From Lachnospiraceae bacterium (GTDB lineage Bacteria > Bacillota > Clostridia > Lachnospirales > Lachnospiraceae): a stretch of DNA of 64,000 nt. Shown here piece by piece: positions 42,785 through 52,418 of the stretch. The stretch is from the NCBI GenBank assembly GCA_022768465.1, contig JALELZ010000002.1, positions 62,001-126,000 of the forward strand, read 5' to 3'. Both the position numbers and the translations under genes were made by a program. The notes beneath the pieces were generated by a model. That model was given only the letters and a program-made list of their open reading frames with translations. It did not search any database and had not been told where the DNA came from. Position 1 is the stretch's first letter. Each line of letters opens with the position of its first letter.

Positions 42785-44457
42785 TAAGAATAAATCAGAT
42801 AAAGCTACCTATTTTTGAAGTAGGAACAGACAGTAAAAAAGAAAAAGAGCTTTTATCAAGGAAGGCTGCTTCTGTGCTTAAATGCAGGACAAAGGATCTC
42901 AGAAAGCTCATCATATTGAAGCGTTCTATTGATGCCAGAGATAAAAATGACATTCATTTCGTATATTCAGTTAATGTCAGACTGCACGACAGCGTGTCAG
43001 GTCCTTCTGCGGAAACAGAGCAGGCATATATTTCATCTTTAAGAAATAAAAATGTTATTCAGGAGACAAAGAAACCGTTAGTAATTCCGGCGACTGATCC
43101 CGATAAGATCAACAGTGACTTAAGACCGGTTATAATCGGATCAGGTCCGTGTGGTTTTTTTGCCGCTCTTGTGCTTACCGAGAGCGGCTTTAAGCCGATA
43201 ATATTAGAGCGTGGTCAGAATGAAGCTGAAAGGAGAAAAAAGACCGAGCTCTTTTTTGAGACCGGAAAGCTCGATCCTGACTGCAATATACAGTTCGGAG
43301 AAGGCGGTGCCGGAACATTTTCCGACGGCAAACTTAACACCGGAATAAAGGACCAGGGAGGTTTTATAGATTATACGCTAAGGACATTTGTAAGATTTGG
43401 CGCAGATGAACATATAATCTACGATCAGAAGCCGCATGTAGGCACAGATGTTCTTTGCGATATTGTTAAAAATATCAGACTCTATATTGAAGAACATGGC
43501 GGAAGCTATATATTTGGAGCAAGATTTGACGGGATAGAAACAGAGGATAATGCGCTTAAGAGTGTTTATTATACCGATGTTCGTTCAGGCAAAAGACACT
43601 CTATTATGACAGATACTGCTGTGCTTGCAATAGGTCACAGTGCAAGAGATACATATGAGATTTTAAAAGACCTCGATATAGACATGGAGGCAAAAGCCTT
43701 TGCCGTAGGAGTCAGAGTCCAGCATCCTCAGGAACTTATAGATAAGGCTCTTTATGGTGAAAACAGACTTTCAGAAAAGCAGGAAATATTAGGACCGGCT
43801 GCATATAAGCTGACTCATTCAGCAAAAAACGGGCGAAATGTATACAGCTTTTGTATGTGTCCGGGAGGTTATGTTGTAAATTCCTCATCGGAAGCGGATA
43901 GGCTCTGCATCAACGGCATGAGCTACAATAAGAGAGATTCCGGTACTGCAAACTCTGCACTGATAGTAAATGTTACTCCCGATGATTTTCCTTCGGATGA
44001 TGTGCTTGCCGGAACTGAATTTCAAAGAGAGCTTGAAAGTAAGGCTTATTCTGCAGCCGGCGGAGTTATTCCTTATGAGACCTACAAAGAATTTAAAAAT
44101 TCGGAAAAATCACCTTTAGGAATAAGTGAATTTAAAAGCTGCTTTTTAGGCTACTCAGCTGCTGCAGATGTAAGAGCGATACTGCCTGATTATGCAGCAG
44201 AGGCAATAGATGAGGGAATCGAAGCCTTCGGACATAATATAAAGGGATTTGACAGTCCTGATACTCTGATAGCCGGAATAGAGGCGAGAAGCTCAAGCCC
44301 TGTAAGAATACTCAGAAATGAGGAACGCTGTGCGCTTAAGGTCAATGGACTTTATCCTGCCGGTGAAGGCGCAGGATATGCGGGAGGAATAACTTCAGCT
44401 GCCGTAGACGGCATAAGAACTGCCCTCAGTATCATTAACAGGATAAATAATATATAG
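42781..44457 (+). CDS. FAD-dependent dehydrogenase of the COG2509 family
   Basis: A 558-aa flavoprotein. Residues 1-100 form the small N-terminal domain typical of this family. The FAD fold begins at about 117 (PVIIGSGPCGFFAALVLTESG), followed by NIQFGEGGAGTFSDGKLNT, AIGHSARDTYEIL and a C-terminal GEGAGYAGGITSAAVDGIR. Substrate and reaction are not established. The ATGA overlap with the preceding flavoprotein indicates a two-gene redox unit. Confidence 0.88.
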   Translation: MIRINQIKLPIFEVGTDSKKEKELLSRKAASVLKCRTKDLRKLIILKRSIDARDKNDIHFVYSVNVRLHDSVSGPSAETEQAYISSLRNKNVIQETKKPLVIPATDPDKINSDLRPVIIGSGPCGFFAALVLTESGFKPIILERGQNEAERRKKTELFFETGKLDPDCNIQFGEGGAGTFSDGKLNTGIKDQGGFIDYTLRTFVRFGADEHIIYDQKPHVGTDVLCDIVKNIRLYIEEHGGSYIFGARFDGIETEDNALKSVYYTDVRSGKRHSIMTDTAVLAIGHSARDTYEILKDLDIDMEAKAFAVGVRVQHPQELIDKALYGENRLSEKQEILGPAAYKLTHSAKNGRNVYSFCMCPGGYVVNSSSEADRLCINGMSYNKRDSGTANSALIVNVTPDDFPSDDVLAGTEFQRELESKAYSAAGGVIPYETYKEFKNSEKSPLGISEFKSCFLGYSAAADVRAILPDYAAEAIDEGIEAFGHNIKGFDSPDTLIAGIEARSSSPVRILRNEERCALKVNGLYPAGEGAGYAGGITSAAVDGIRTALSIINRINNI

Positions 44458-44488
44458 ATCGATCCCTTAGCACAAAAAAGGAGATAAT

Positions 44489-44716
44489 ATGGCTGAATTT
44501 GTTACAGATGAAGAAGTAAAACGTATTAATGAGCTGTATAAAAAAGCAAAGAATGAAGGTCTCTCAAAGGCTGAGGCCGAGGAACAGAGAGAACTCAGAA
44601 AGAAATATATTTTAGCCGTTAAGGCCTCTTTACATGCAACACTCAATAATGTTGATATAAAGGAAGCAGACGGCAGCATCACACATCTTAGGGATTTAAA
44701 AAAGAATGAATTTTGA
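44489..44716 (+). CDS. DUF896/UPF0291 small protein (YnzC-like)
   Basis: A 75-aa helical protein matching the YnzC family: VKRINELYKKAKNEGLS, EEQRELRKKYILAVK and LNNVDIKEADGSI. B. subtilis YnzC is linked to the SOS region, but function is unknown. AAGGAG precedes the ATG. It overlaps the HAD gene by 11 bases. Confidence 0.88.
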   Translation: MAEFVTDEEVKRINELYKKAKNEGLSKAEAEEQRELRKKYILAVKASLHATLNNVDIKEADGSITHLRDLKKNEF

Positions 44717-45368
44717 TTCGGTTATTTTTGATGTGGACGGTACACTTTGGGACGCTGTTGATCCGACGGCAGAAGGCTTTTCATTAGCCTCTGAAGGATT
44801 CGAATTCGGTCCCAAGCATTTTTCAAGAGAAACAGTGCTAAAGGAGCTTGGGAAACCGCTGCAGGTCATCTTTGAGGATCTTTATCCGGAGATAAAGGAA
44901 AAATATAAAGATGAAAATAAGCTTCGTGAAATCTTTCATGATCTGGGCGAAAGGTCTGTCAGGGAGGAGTATGCTGTGATTCGGAGAAAAGGGGCTTTGC
45001 CTTACCCATTTCTTACAGAAACTCTTGCTGAGCTTAAAAAGCATGTACCGCTATATATAGTTTCAAACTGTGAAAAGGGATATATAGAGCTTTTCATGGA
45101 AAAGACAGGCACAAGGGATATGTTTTCCGGCTGGCTGTGCTTCGGTGACACCGGCAAGGAAAAGGATCACACTATCAAGGCTCTTGCTGACAGCTTCGGG
45201 CTTAAAGCACCGTGCTATGTCGGTGATATTGAAAACGATGCAATTTGTGCCGGAAAGGCAGGCGTTCCGTTTATATGGGCGTCCTACGGCTTCGGATACG
45301 TTTCTAAGGATTTATATTACGGTAAACTAAATGAATTCAGAGATATCAAAAACTTTATTATCGGATGA
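44706..45368 (+). CDS. HAD-superfamily hydrolase, phosphoglycolate-phosphatase-like
   Basis: A 220-aa hydrolase with the four HAD motifs: I DVDGTLWD (nucleophile D9), II VSNCEKG, III the Lys in GKEKDHT, and IV VGDIENDAICAGKAG. The cap is a helical subclass-I type. The substrate is not predictable; small sugar phosphates or phosphoglycolate are typical. It overlaps the miaB start by 38 bases. Confidence 0.88.
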   Translation: MNFDSVIFDVDGTLWDAVDPTAEGFSLASEGFEFGPKHFSRETVLKELGKPLQVIFEDLYPEIKEKYKDENKLREIFHDLGERSVREEYAVIRRKGALPYPFLTETLAELKKHVPLYIVSNCEKGYIELFMEKTGTRDMFSGWLCFGDTGKEKDHTIKALADSFGLKAPCYVGDIENDAICAGKAGVPFIWASYGFGYVSKDLYYGKLNEFRDIKNFIIG

Positions 45369-46902
45369 GATACTTATCTCAGCTCCTGTTAATGAGCCTG
45401 AGAGACAGCATTATTTCATAGAAAAATTAAAAGAGTATTTCACAAGCAGCAATAACAAAAAGAAAGCATGTGTTGCAACCTTCGGCTGTCAGATGAATGC
45501 CAGAGATTCAGAAAAGCTTACAGGCATTCTTACAGACATAGGCTTTGATGAGGGCGATAAGGAAGAGACAGCTGATTTTGTTATTTTCAACACCTGTACA
45601 ATAAGAGAAAATGCCAATGAGCATTTATACGGCCGTCTCGGAAGATTAAAGCAGTCAAAAAAAAATAATCCTGATATGATCATAGCTGTATGCGGATGCA
45701 TGATGCAGGAGACTGATGAGGTCGAAAAGCTCAGAATAAAGTATCCGTACGTGGATATTATTTTCGGTACGCATAATCTTTATACCTTCCCTGAGCTTAT
45801 TTTTACATTGCTAAGAAAACGTTTCGGCAGTGTGGATAGTATTAATGATAACGGCAAGGAGCTCATTGCAAGCTCTGCTGATGACGTTATTAAATATGAA
45901 AAGCTATTACGCTACGGAAGCCACGGCAAGGATATCGAAAAGCTTTACAGAAAGCCTGTTGTTTCTGTGTGGAAGGACAATAGTGATATAGTCGAGGATC
46001 TTCCTTCAAAGCGTAAATATTCATTCAAGCAGGGCATCAACATTATGTTCGGCTGTGATAATTTCTGCTCCTACTGTATAGTTCCTTATGTAAGAGGAAG
46101 AGAAAAGAGCAGAGCGCCGGAAGAGATATATGAGGAGATAAGGAAAGCTGCTGCCGATGGTGTTAAAGAAATAATGCTCCTCGGACAGAATGTTAATTCA
46201 TACAAGGGAGGAATCGGTTTTCCTGAGCTTCTTATTAATGTAGATAAGCTTGCAGCTGAAACAGGCATTGAAAGAGTGAGATTTATGACTTCACATCCGA
46301 AAGACCTTTCAGACAGCCTTATAGAGGCAATGGCTTCATGCAGCAGAGTTTGTCATCAGTTCCATCTGCCGCTTCAGTCAGGCTCTGATCCTGTGCTTAA
46401 GCGTATGAACAGACATTATGATAAAGAGACATTTTTAATGAGAGCTGAAAAGCTTAGAGCTGCTATGCCGGATATTTCGCTCAGCACCGATATAATAGTA
46501 GGATTTCCGGGAGAGACAGAGGAAGATTTCCTTGAGACTCTTGACGTAGTGAAAAAGGTACGTTTTGATTCAGCCTATACCTTTATCTATTCAAAGAGAG
46601 AAGGAACACCGGCAGCAAAATACACTGATCAGATAGATGAGGAGACCGTAAAAAATCGTTTCGACAGACTTCTTGAGGTTCAGAATGCCATAGTGGCCGA
46701 GAATCTTAACAAGCTTGTAGGACAGACCTTCCCTGTGCTTTTTGAGTCAGTAAGTGAATATGATGATCAGCTTATAAGCGGAAAGCTTGAAAGCGGAACT
46801 ACTGTGCATGTTCCGGGTGATGAAAGCATTATCGGAGCCGTAAGAAACGTTATGCTTACAGAATGCAGAGGATTTTATTTTACCGGAGAGATTATAGACT
46901 GA
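45331..46902 (+). CDS. miaB: tRNA 2-methylthioadenosine synthase MiaB
   Basis: A 523-aa radical-SAM methylthiotransferase that adds the ms2 group to i6A37 of tRNAs. The N-terminal cluster cysteines lie in ATFGCQMN, NTCTIREN and VCGCMMQE. The radical-SAM motif is CDNFCSYCIVPYVRGRE, and a C-terminal TRAM domain follows. An extra segment of about 45 residues (about 165-215), absent from B. subtilis YmcB, precedes the IVEDLP motif. The i6A substrate is made by MiaA, encoded 4.6 kb downstream. The ATG is inside the HAD gene; mutS starts one base after the stop. Confidence 0.93.
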   Translation: MNSEISKTLLSDEILISAPVNEPERQHYFIEKLKEYFTSSNNKKKACVATFGCQMNARDSEKLTGILTDIGFDEGDKEETADFVIFNTCTIRENANEHLYGRLGRLKQSKKNNPDMIIAVCGCMMQETDEVEKLRIKYPYVDIIFGTHNLYTFPELIFTLLRKRFGSVDSINDNGKELIASSADDVIKYEKLLRYGSHGKDIEKLYRKPVVSVWKDNSDIVEDLPSKRKYSFKQGINIMFGCDNFCSYCIVPYVRGREKSRAPEEIYEEIRKAAADGVKEIMLLGQNVNSYKGGIGFPELLINVDKLAAETGIERVRFMTSHPKDLSDSLIEAMASCSRVCHQFHLPLQSGSDPVLKRMNRHYDKETFLMRAEKLRAAMPDISLSTDIIVGFPGETEEDFLETLDVVKKVRFDSAYTFIYSKREGTPAAKYTDQIDEETVKNRFDRLLEVQNAIVAENLNKLVGQTFPVLFESVSEYDDQLISGKLESGTTVHVPGDESIIGAVRNVMLTECRGFYFTGEIID

Positions 46903-46903
46903 T

Positions 46904-49573
46904 ATGAGCACTCAGAAAATGTCGCCGATGATGGTGCAGTATCTTGATACAAAGAAGGAATATCCCGATTGCCTGCTTTTTTACAGAATAGGCGATTTTT
47001 ATGAGATGTTCTTTGAGGATGCCAAAATTGGTGCCGAGGAGCTGGATCTTGTCCTCACCGGCAAGGATTGCGGAATGGATGAGCGTGCGCCTATGTGTGG
47101 CATTCCGTATCATGCTGCAGATTCGTATATTACCAGACTCGTAAAAAAAGGCTATAAGGTAGCTATTGGTGAACAGGTAGAAGATCCGAAGCTTGCAAAG
47201 GGCATTGTTAAAAGAAGTGTAATAAGGGTCGTTACACCCGGAACACTTACTGAAAATGATGCTCTTGATGACAGCCGTAATAATTATCTTATGGGTGTTT
47301 CTTATCTCTGCGGACTATTTGGAATATCAGCGCTGGATGTAGGAACCGGAGATTATTATGTTACGGAGGTAAGCGGGATTAAGGAGCTGTATGATGAAAT
47401 AAATCGTTTCTGCCCGTCAGAGCTTATACATAATGATGCTTTTCTTATGAGCGGTGCTGATGTGGAGCAGATCAGGGAAAGATGGAATATTTCCGTAAGC
47501 AGCGCTGATGCTTCATATTTTGATATAGAAAGATGTACTGAGCTTATCAAGGAGCATTTTCATGCTTTACCTGAGGGGCTTGGGCTTACTGATTACAGCG
47601 CAGGCATTTCTGCTGCAGGCGCTGTCCTTAAGTATGTATATACGACACAGTTTTCCAGTGTTGAATATATAACAAGGATAAAACCGTACAGCACATCTGA
47701 ATATATGGTCATTGATTCTGCAACTATGCGTAATCTTGAACTGTTGGAATCAATGAGAGATAAAGACAGAAAGGGCACATTGCTTTGGGTATTGGATAAG
47801 ACAAAAACAGCTATGGGCTCAAGATTTATGAGAAAGCTCATATCTCAGCCGCTTTTGTCTAAAGAGCTCATTATAAAGCGTCAGAATGCCATAAAAGAGC
47901 TGAATGACAGATTTATAGACAGGGAAGAGCTCATGGAATACCTGAGACCGGTTTATGATTTGGAAAGACTTCTTTCTAAATTCAGTTCGGGAAGAGCAAA
48001 TCCGCTGGATGCTCTTTGCTTTAAGCAGACTGTTTCAATGCTTCCGCCTATAAAGCAGCTGCTGTCAACCTTTGAATCAGAGCTCTTAACTGATATCAAT
48101 AAGGAAATGGATGATCTAAATGATCTGTGCAGGCTTCTTGAGGCAGCTATAGATGAGGATGCTCCGGTTTCCGTGAGAGACGGATGTATAATCAAAACAG
48201 GCTATAATGAGGAAGTTGACAGACTTAAAAGCTCTAAAACAGAAGGCCGTAAATGGCTTCTTGAGCTTGAGAACGAGGAACGTGAAAAAACCGGTATAAA
48301 GACTCTTAAGATAAAATATAACAAGAATTTCGGACACTGTATTGAAGTAACGAATACATTTAAAGATAAGGTTCCGGATTATTTTATCAGAAAGCAGACA
48401 TTGACCACCGGCGAAAGATATACAACAGATAAGCTTGAGCAGATATCCTCTGATATTTTAGGCGCAGATGAGAAGCTAAATGCTCTTGAATTTGAGCTTT
48501 TTTCGGAAGTCACTAAAAATATTTCAAAGGAAGCTGTCAGAATACAGGACTCTGCAAAGGCAATAGCATATCTGGATGTGCTTTGCTCGCTTTCATATGT
48601 AGCGATGCGAAACAACTATGTTTGTCCTAGCATTAATACTAACGGTCATATTGAAATAAGGGACGGACGTCACCCGGTAGTTGAGCTCATGCTTAAGGAC
48701 GGAGCATTCATTGTCAATGATACATCGCTTAACAATCAGTCTGAGCGAATCGCCATTATAACCGGCCCTAATATGGCAGGTAAGTCTACATATATGAGGC
48801 AGGTTGCGCTTATAACGCTAATGGCACAGACAGGCTCCTTTGTTCCTGCAAGAAGTGCTGATATTTCAGTCTGCGACAGAATATTTACCAGAGTCGGCGC
48901 ATCGGATGACCTTGCAAGCGGACAGTCTACATTTATGGTTGAGATGACTGAGGTTGCAAATATATTAAGAAATGCAACCAAGGACAGCCTTCTGATTTTA
49001 GATGAGATAGGAAGAGGAACCTCAACCTATGACGGGCTTTCAATTGCCTGGGCGGTTGTAGAATATATAAGTGATAAAAAAAAGCTCGGTGCAAAAGCAC
49101 TTTTTGCCACACATTATCATGAGCTTACCGAGCTTGAAGGAAAGCTTAAAGGAGTGCATAATTATTGCATTGCGGTAAAAGAAAATAATGATGACCTTAT
49201 CTTTTTAAGAAAGATAATACCGGGCGGTGCTGATAAATCCTACGGTATAGCTGTGGCAAAGCTTGCAGGAGTGCCGGATGAAGTCATTAAACGTGCCAAT
49301 GAGATCGCCGAGGAACTGAGTCTTTCAGATATCACATTGGATGCCGGCAGGATCAGAGCTTTGGGAAGTGATGATGAACATGGCACTGAGACCTCTGATA
49401 ACGCAACATTGCAAGGTCAGACAAGATTAGAGGCTTCAAATAGTTTATACTTAGATACAGACAGACTCTGTAAGGACATTGTAAAGAGGATAAAAGAAAC
49501 AGACATAAACAGACTGACTCCGATGGAAGCATTATTTCTTCTTGGTGAGCTTCAGGAGAAATTGAAGAAATGA
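46904..49573 (+). CDS. mutS: DNA mismatch repair protein MutS
   Basis: An 889-aa full-length MutS. The mismatch-reading Phe-x-Glu is in RIGDFYEMFF near the N-terminus. The C-terminal ATPase has Walker A GPNMAGKSTYMRQ (about residue 620), Walker B LLILDEIGRGTSTYDG and ATHYHELTEL. It recognises mismatches and recruits MutL, whose gene overlaps by four bases. Confidence 0.97.
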   Translation: MSTQKMSPMMVQYLDTKKEYPDCLLFYRIGDFYEMFFEDAKIGAEELDLVLTGKDCGMDERAPMCGIPYHAADSYITRLVKKGYKVAIGEQVEDPKLAKGIVKRSVIRVVTPGTLTENDALDDSRNNYLMGVSYLCGLFGISALDVGTGDYYVTEVSGIKELYDEINRFCPSELIHNDAFLMSGADVEQIRERWNISVSSADASYFDIERCTELIKEHFHALPEGLGLTDYSAGISAAGAVLKYVYTTQFSSVEYITRIKPYSTSEYMVIDSATMRNLELLESMRDKDRKGTLLWVLDKTKTAMGSRFMRKLISQPLLSKELIIKRQNAIKELNDRFIDREELMEYLRPVYDLERLLSKFSSGRANPLDALCFKQTVSMLPPIKQLLSTFESELLTDINKEMDDLNDLCRLLEAAIDEDAPVSVRDGCIIKTGYNEEVDRLKSSKTEGRKWLLELENEEREKTGIKTLKIKYNKNFGHCIEVTNTFKDKVPDYFIRKQTLTTGERYTTDKLEQISSDILGADEKLNALEFELFSEVTKNISKEAVRIQDSAKAIAYLDVLCSLSYVAMRNNYVCPSINTNGHIEIRDGRHPVVELMLKDGAFIVNDTSLNNQSERIAIITGPNMAGKSTYMRQVALITLMAQTGSFVPARSADISVCDRIFTRVGASDDLASGQSTFMVEMTEVANILRNATKDSLLILDEIGRGTSTYDGLSIAWAVVEYISDKKKLGAKALFATHYHELTELEGKLKGVHNYCIAVKENNDDLIFLRKIIPGGADKSYGIAVAKLAGVPDEVIKRANEIAEELSLSDITLDAGRIRALGSDDEHGTETSDNATLQGQTRLEASNSLYLDTDRLCKDIVKRIKETDINRLTPMEALFLLGELQEKLKK

Positions 49574-51480
49574 TAAACATTCTTAGCAAGGAAACTATAG
49601 ATAAAATAGCCGCCGGCGAGGTTGCGGAGCGCCCGGAAAGCGTTGTAAAAGAGCTTCTTGATAATGCTGTTGATTCAGGCTCATCAGCTGTAAGCATTGA
49701 GATAAGAGGCGGAGGACTTGATCTCATAAGAGTGACAGACAACGGCTGCGGCATCGACAGGGAGGACATCCCTGTCGCTTTTGTGCGTCATGCAACATCC
49801 AAGCTTAAGACAGCTGACGATATTGAACATGTTTGCACCATGGGATTCAGAGGTGAAGCTCTTGCATCTATTGCTGCAGTTTCTGATGTTGAGATGATTT
49901 CAAAGGTTCATTCAGAGCTTACAGGAACACTTTACCGTATAGAGTCCGGCTTTGAAAAGGCTAATAAGGAAATCGGAGCTCCGGACGGAACAACGGTTGC
50001 AGTAAGAAACTTTCTTTATAATGTTCCGGTCAGACGACAGTTTCTTAAATCTCCGCAGACAGAAAATTCTTATATTATAACAACTGTCGAAAATATTGCC
50101 TTGGCTCATCCGGATATAAGTATTTCTCTTACGGTCGACGGCAGAAGCATTCTCCATACCTCCGGAAACGGGAGAATGAAGGACATTATCTATATACTTC
50201 ATGGTGCAGAAACTGCTTCAAATCTTATTGAGCTTTCATATGAGCATAAGAGGGTTACTGTTACCGGATTCATTGCCAAACCTGTTATTAACAGGAGCAG
50301 GAGAGATCTTGAGCTGTTTTTTGTAAACGGAAGATGCATACGCTCGGACATACTTAAAAAGGCTGTTGAGGACGGGTATGCTCCGTTTATGATGCAGCAC
50401 AGATTTCCGATGGTATTTATAAACATTGACATTAAGCCCGAAGCGGTAGATGTTAATGTACATCCGAGAAAAACAGAGGTCAGATTTTCAGATAATAAGC
50501 TGATGTATGATGCAGTCTATGAAGCTGTTACTGATGCACTCAGTAAAAAGGAACTCATAGTTGATGCAGGGGCAGCATTAAAATATAAGAATAAGCCTGC
50601 AATGCATGCATACAGCGTGACAAATGAAAAAAGCATTGCTGCAGAAAAGAGCTTTAGAGCAGAGCCGTATGAGGTCAAAAGAAAATTTGATTATGTAAGT
50701 TCGGTTGAGGAGCTACTAAATGGTAATAGCCAAGAGAATGCTTCAGCATTCTCTTATGACACTTCTTCTGAAAATGCTGCCGTGAAAGAAAATGGCCTTG
50801 CAGGGACACCCGTGAAAGAACATAACTTTGCAGAGCTTATTGACACAGGCACCGATGCGGGGAACAGGGCTTCATCCGAGGCATTTTTAAACAAAAAAAA
50901 TGTTCCTTATTTTAAGCTTATAGGACAGGTCTTTGAGACCTATTGGATCATTGAATATAATGATGAAATGTTTATAATAGATCAGCATGCGGCACATGAA
51001 AAGGTCAATTACGAGCGTTTCACTGCACTTATAAACAATAATGAGGTTACTTCTCAGATGCTGTTTCCGCCTATAGTGCTTACGCTTACTGCGAGAGAGG
51101 CTCTGCAGCTTGATAAAAATATCGAGTTATTTGCCGAGGCCGGATATGAGATCGAATATGCCGGAGACAAGGATTATGTCGTAAGAGCTGTTCCGGCAAA
51201 TCTGCCTGGTGTAGGTGAATATGAGCTTTTAAAGGATATTATTGAAAACACCTTCGATGAAAGCAATTCCTTAAGCTCAGAGCTATTGAAAAATAAAATT
51301 GCGTCCATGTCATGTAAGGCTGCCGTCAAGGGCAATAACAAGCTTTCGGAGCCTGAAATAAAGGCGCTGATCGGAGAACTTCTGACTCTTGACAATCCTT
51401 ATGCATGTCCGCATGGAAGACCTACAATAGTAAAATGGTCCAGAAGTGATCTGGATAAACTGTTCAAGAGGATAGTTTAA
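49570..51480 (+). CDS. mutL: DNA mismatch repair endonuclease MutL
   Basis: A 636-aa MutL. The GHKL ATPase has VVKELLDNAVDSG, DNGCGI and GFRGEALASI. A variable acidic linker spans about 370-450. The C-terminal domain carries a complete metal-dependent nuclease motif, DQHAAHEKVNYE, plus SCKAAVKG and CPHGRP. Strand discrimination is therefore by MutL nicking rather than by MutH. It overlaps mutS (ATGA) and miaA (TAATG). Confidence 0.96.
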   Translation: MINILSKETIDKIAAGEVAERPESVVKELLDNAVDSGSSAVSIEIRGGGLDLIRVTDNGCGIDREDIPVAFVRHATSKLKTADDIEHVCTMGFRGEALASIAAVSDVEMISKVHSELTGTLYRIESGFEKANKEIGAPDGTTVAVRNFLYNVPVRRQFLKSPQTENSYIITTVENIALAHPDISISLTVDGRSILHTSGNGRMKDIIYILHGAETASNLIELSYEHKRVTVTGFIAKPVINRSRRDLELFFVNGRCIRSDILKKAVEDGYAPFMMQHRFPMVFINIDIKPEAVDVNVHPRKTEVRFSDNKLMYDAVYEAVTDALSKKELIVDAGAALKYKNKPAMHAYSVTNEKSIAAEKSFRAEPYEVKRKFDYVSSVEELLNGNSQENASAFSYDTSSENAAVKENGLAGTPVKEHNFAELIDTGTDAGNRASSEAFLNKKNVPYFKLIGQVFETYWIIEYNDEMFIIDQHAAHEKVNYERFTALINNNEVTSQMLFPPIVLTLTAREALQLDKNIELFAEAGYEIEYAGDKDYVVRAVPANLPGVGEYELLKDIIENTFDESNSLSSELLKNKIASMSCKAAVKGNNKLSEPEIKALIGELLTLDNPYACPHGRPTIVKWSRSDLDKLFKRIV

Positions 51481-52418
51481 TGATTGATGCCAATAAACCA
51501 AAATTAATAATTATAGCCGGTCCTACCGCAACAGGAAAAAGTTCTGCAGCCGTTAAGATCGCCGGAGAGATTGGAGGAGAGATCATTTCTGCAGACAGCA
51601 TTCAGGTCTATAAAGGAATGAACATCGGCTCTGCCAAGGTCACGGAAGCTGAGATGCATTGCGTTCCTCATCATCTGATCGATGTTATAGATATTGACCG
51701 TGACTATAATGTTGCTGTTTTTAAGGAAATGGCATCTGAGGTTATGAAGGGCATATATGCGAGGGGTCACATCCCTATAATATGCGGAGGAACAGGCTTT
51801 TACATTCAGGCGCTGATCTATGATATTGATTTTGAAAATGAAGACGGTGCCGACGATAAGGATAACTACAGAGCATATCTTGAGAAAATGGCTTCAGAGG
51901 GTAAAACTGAAGAACTTAAGGCGATGCTTAAGGAAAATGATCCGAAAAGCTATGAGAGTCTGGATCTTGAAAATACAAAGAGGATCATAAGAGCTCTTGA
52001 ATACATGCATATTCATAATGAGAGCATATATGATCATAATGAGAGAGAAAAGAAAAAACGTGAGGATCCGCCTTACGACATTAGTTTTTTTGTTCTGTAC
52101 GGTGAAAGACAGGGCATGTATGATCGTATTAACCAAAGAGTTGATAAAATGCTTGCCGAAGGCCTTGAGGATGAGGTAAAGGAGCTTAAAGAAAAAGGAC
52201 TCACAAGATCATCAACAGCAGGTCAGGGTATCGGCTATAAGGAAATACTTTCATATTTAGACGGTGAATGTACACTGTCAGAAGCGGCAGAGCAGATAAA
52301 GCTTAATACAAGACATTTTGCGAAGCGTCAGCTTACGTGGTTCAGACGCGAAAAAAATACTATCTGGATAGATATTGATAAAGGAGACCCGGCAAATGAA
52401 ATCAGAAAATATTTATAA
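51480..52418 (+). CDS. miaA: tRNA dimethylallyltransferase MiaA
   Basis: A 312-aa enzyme that prenylates A37 of tRNAs reading UNN codons, the step before MiaB. P-loop GPTATGKSS, DSIQVYKGMNIGSAK and HHLIDVID near the N-terminus, GGTGFYIQAL, and the C-terminal TRHFAKRQLTWFRRE are all diagnostic. The start overlaps the mutL stop by one base. Confidence 0.97.
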   Translation: MIDANKPKLIIIAGPTATGKSSAAVKIAGEIGGEIISADSIQVYKGMNIGSAKVTEAEMHCVPHHLIDVIDIDRDYNVAVFKEMASEVMKGIYARGHIPIICGGTGFYIQALIYDIDFENEDGADDKDNYRAYLEKMASEGKTEELKAMLKENDPKSYESLDLENTKRIIRALEYMHIHNESIYDHNEREKKKREDPPYDISFFVLYGERQGMYDRINQRVDKMLAEGLEDEVKELKEKGLTRSSTAGQGIGYKEILSYLDGECTLSEAAEQIKLNTRHFAKRQLTWFRREKNTIWIDIDKGDPANEIRKYL

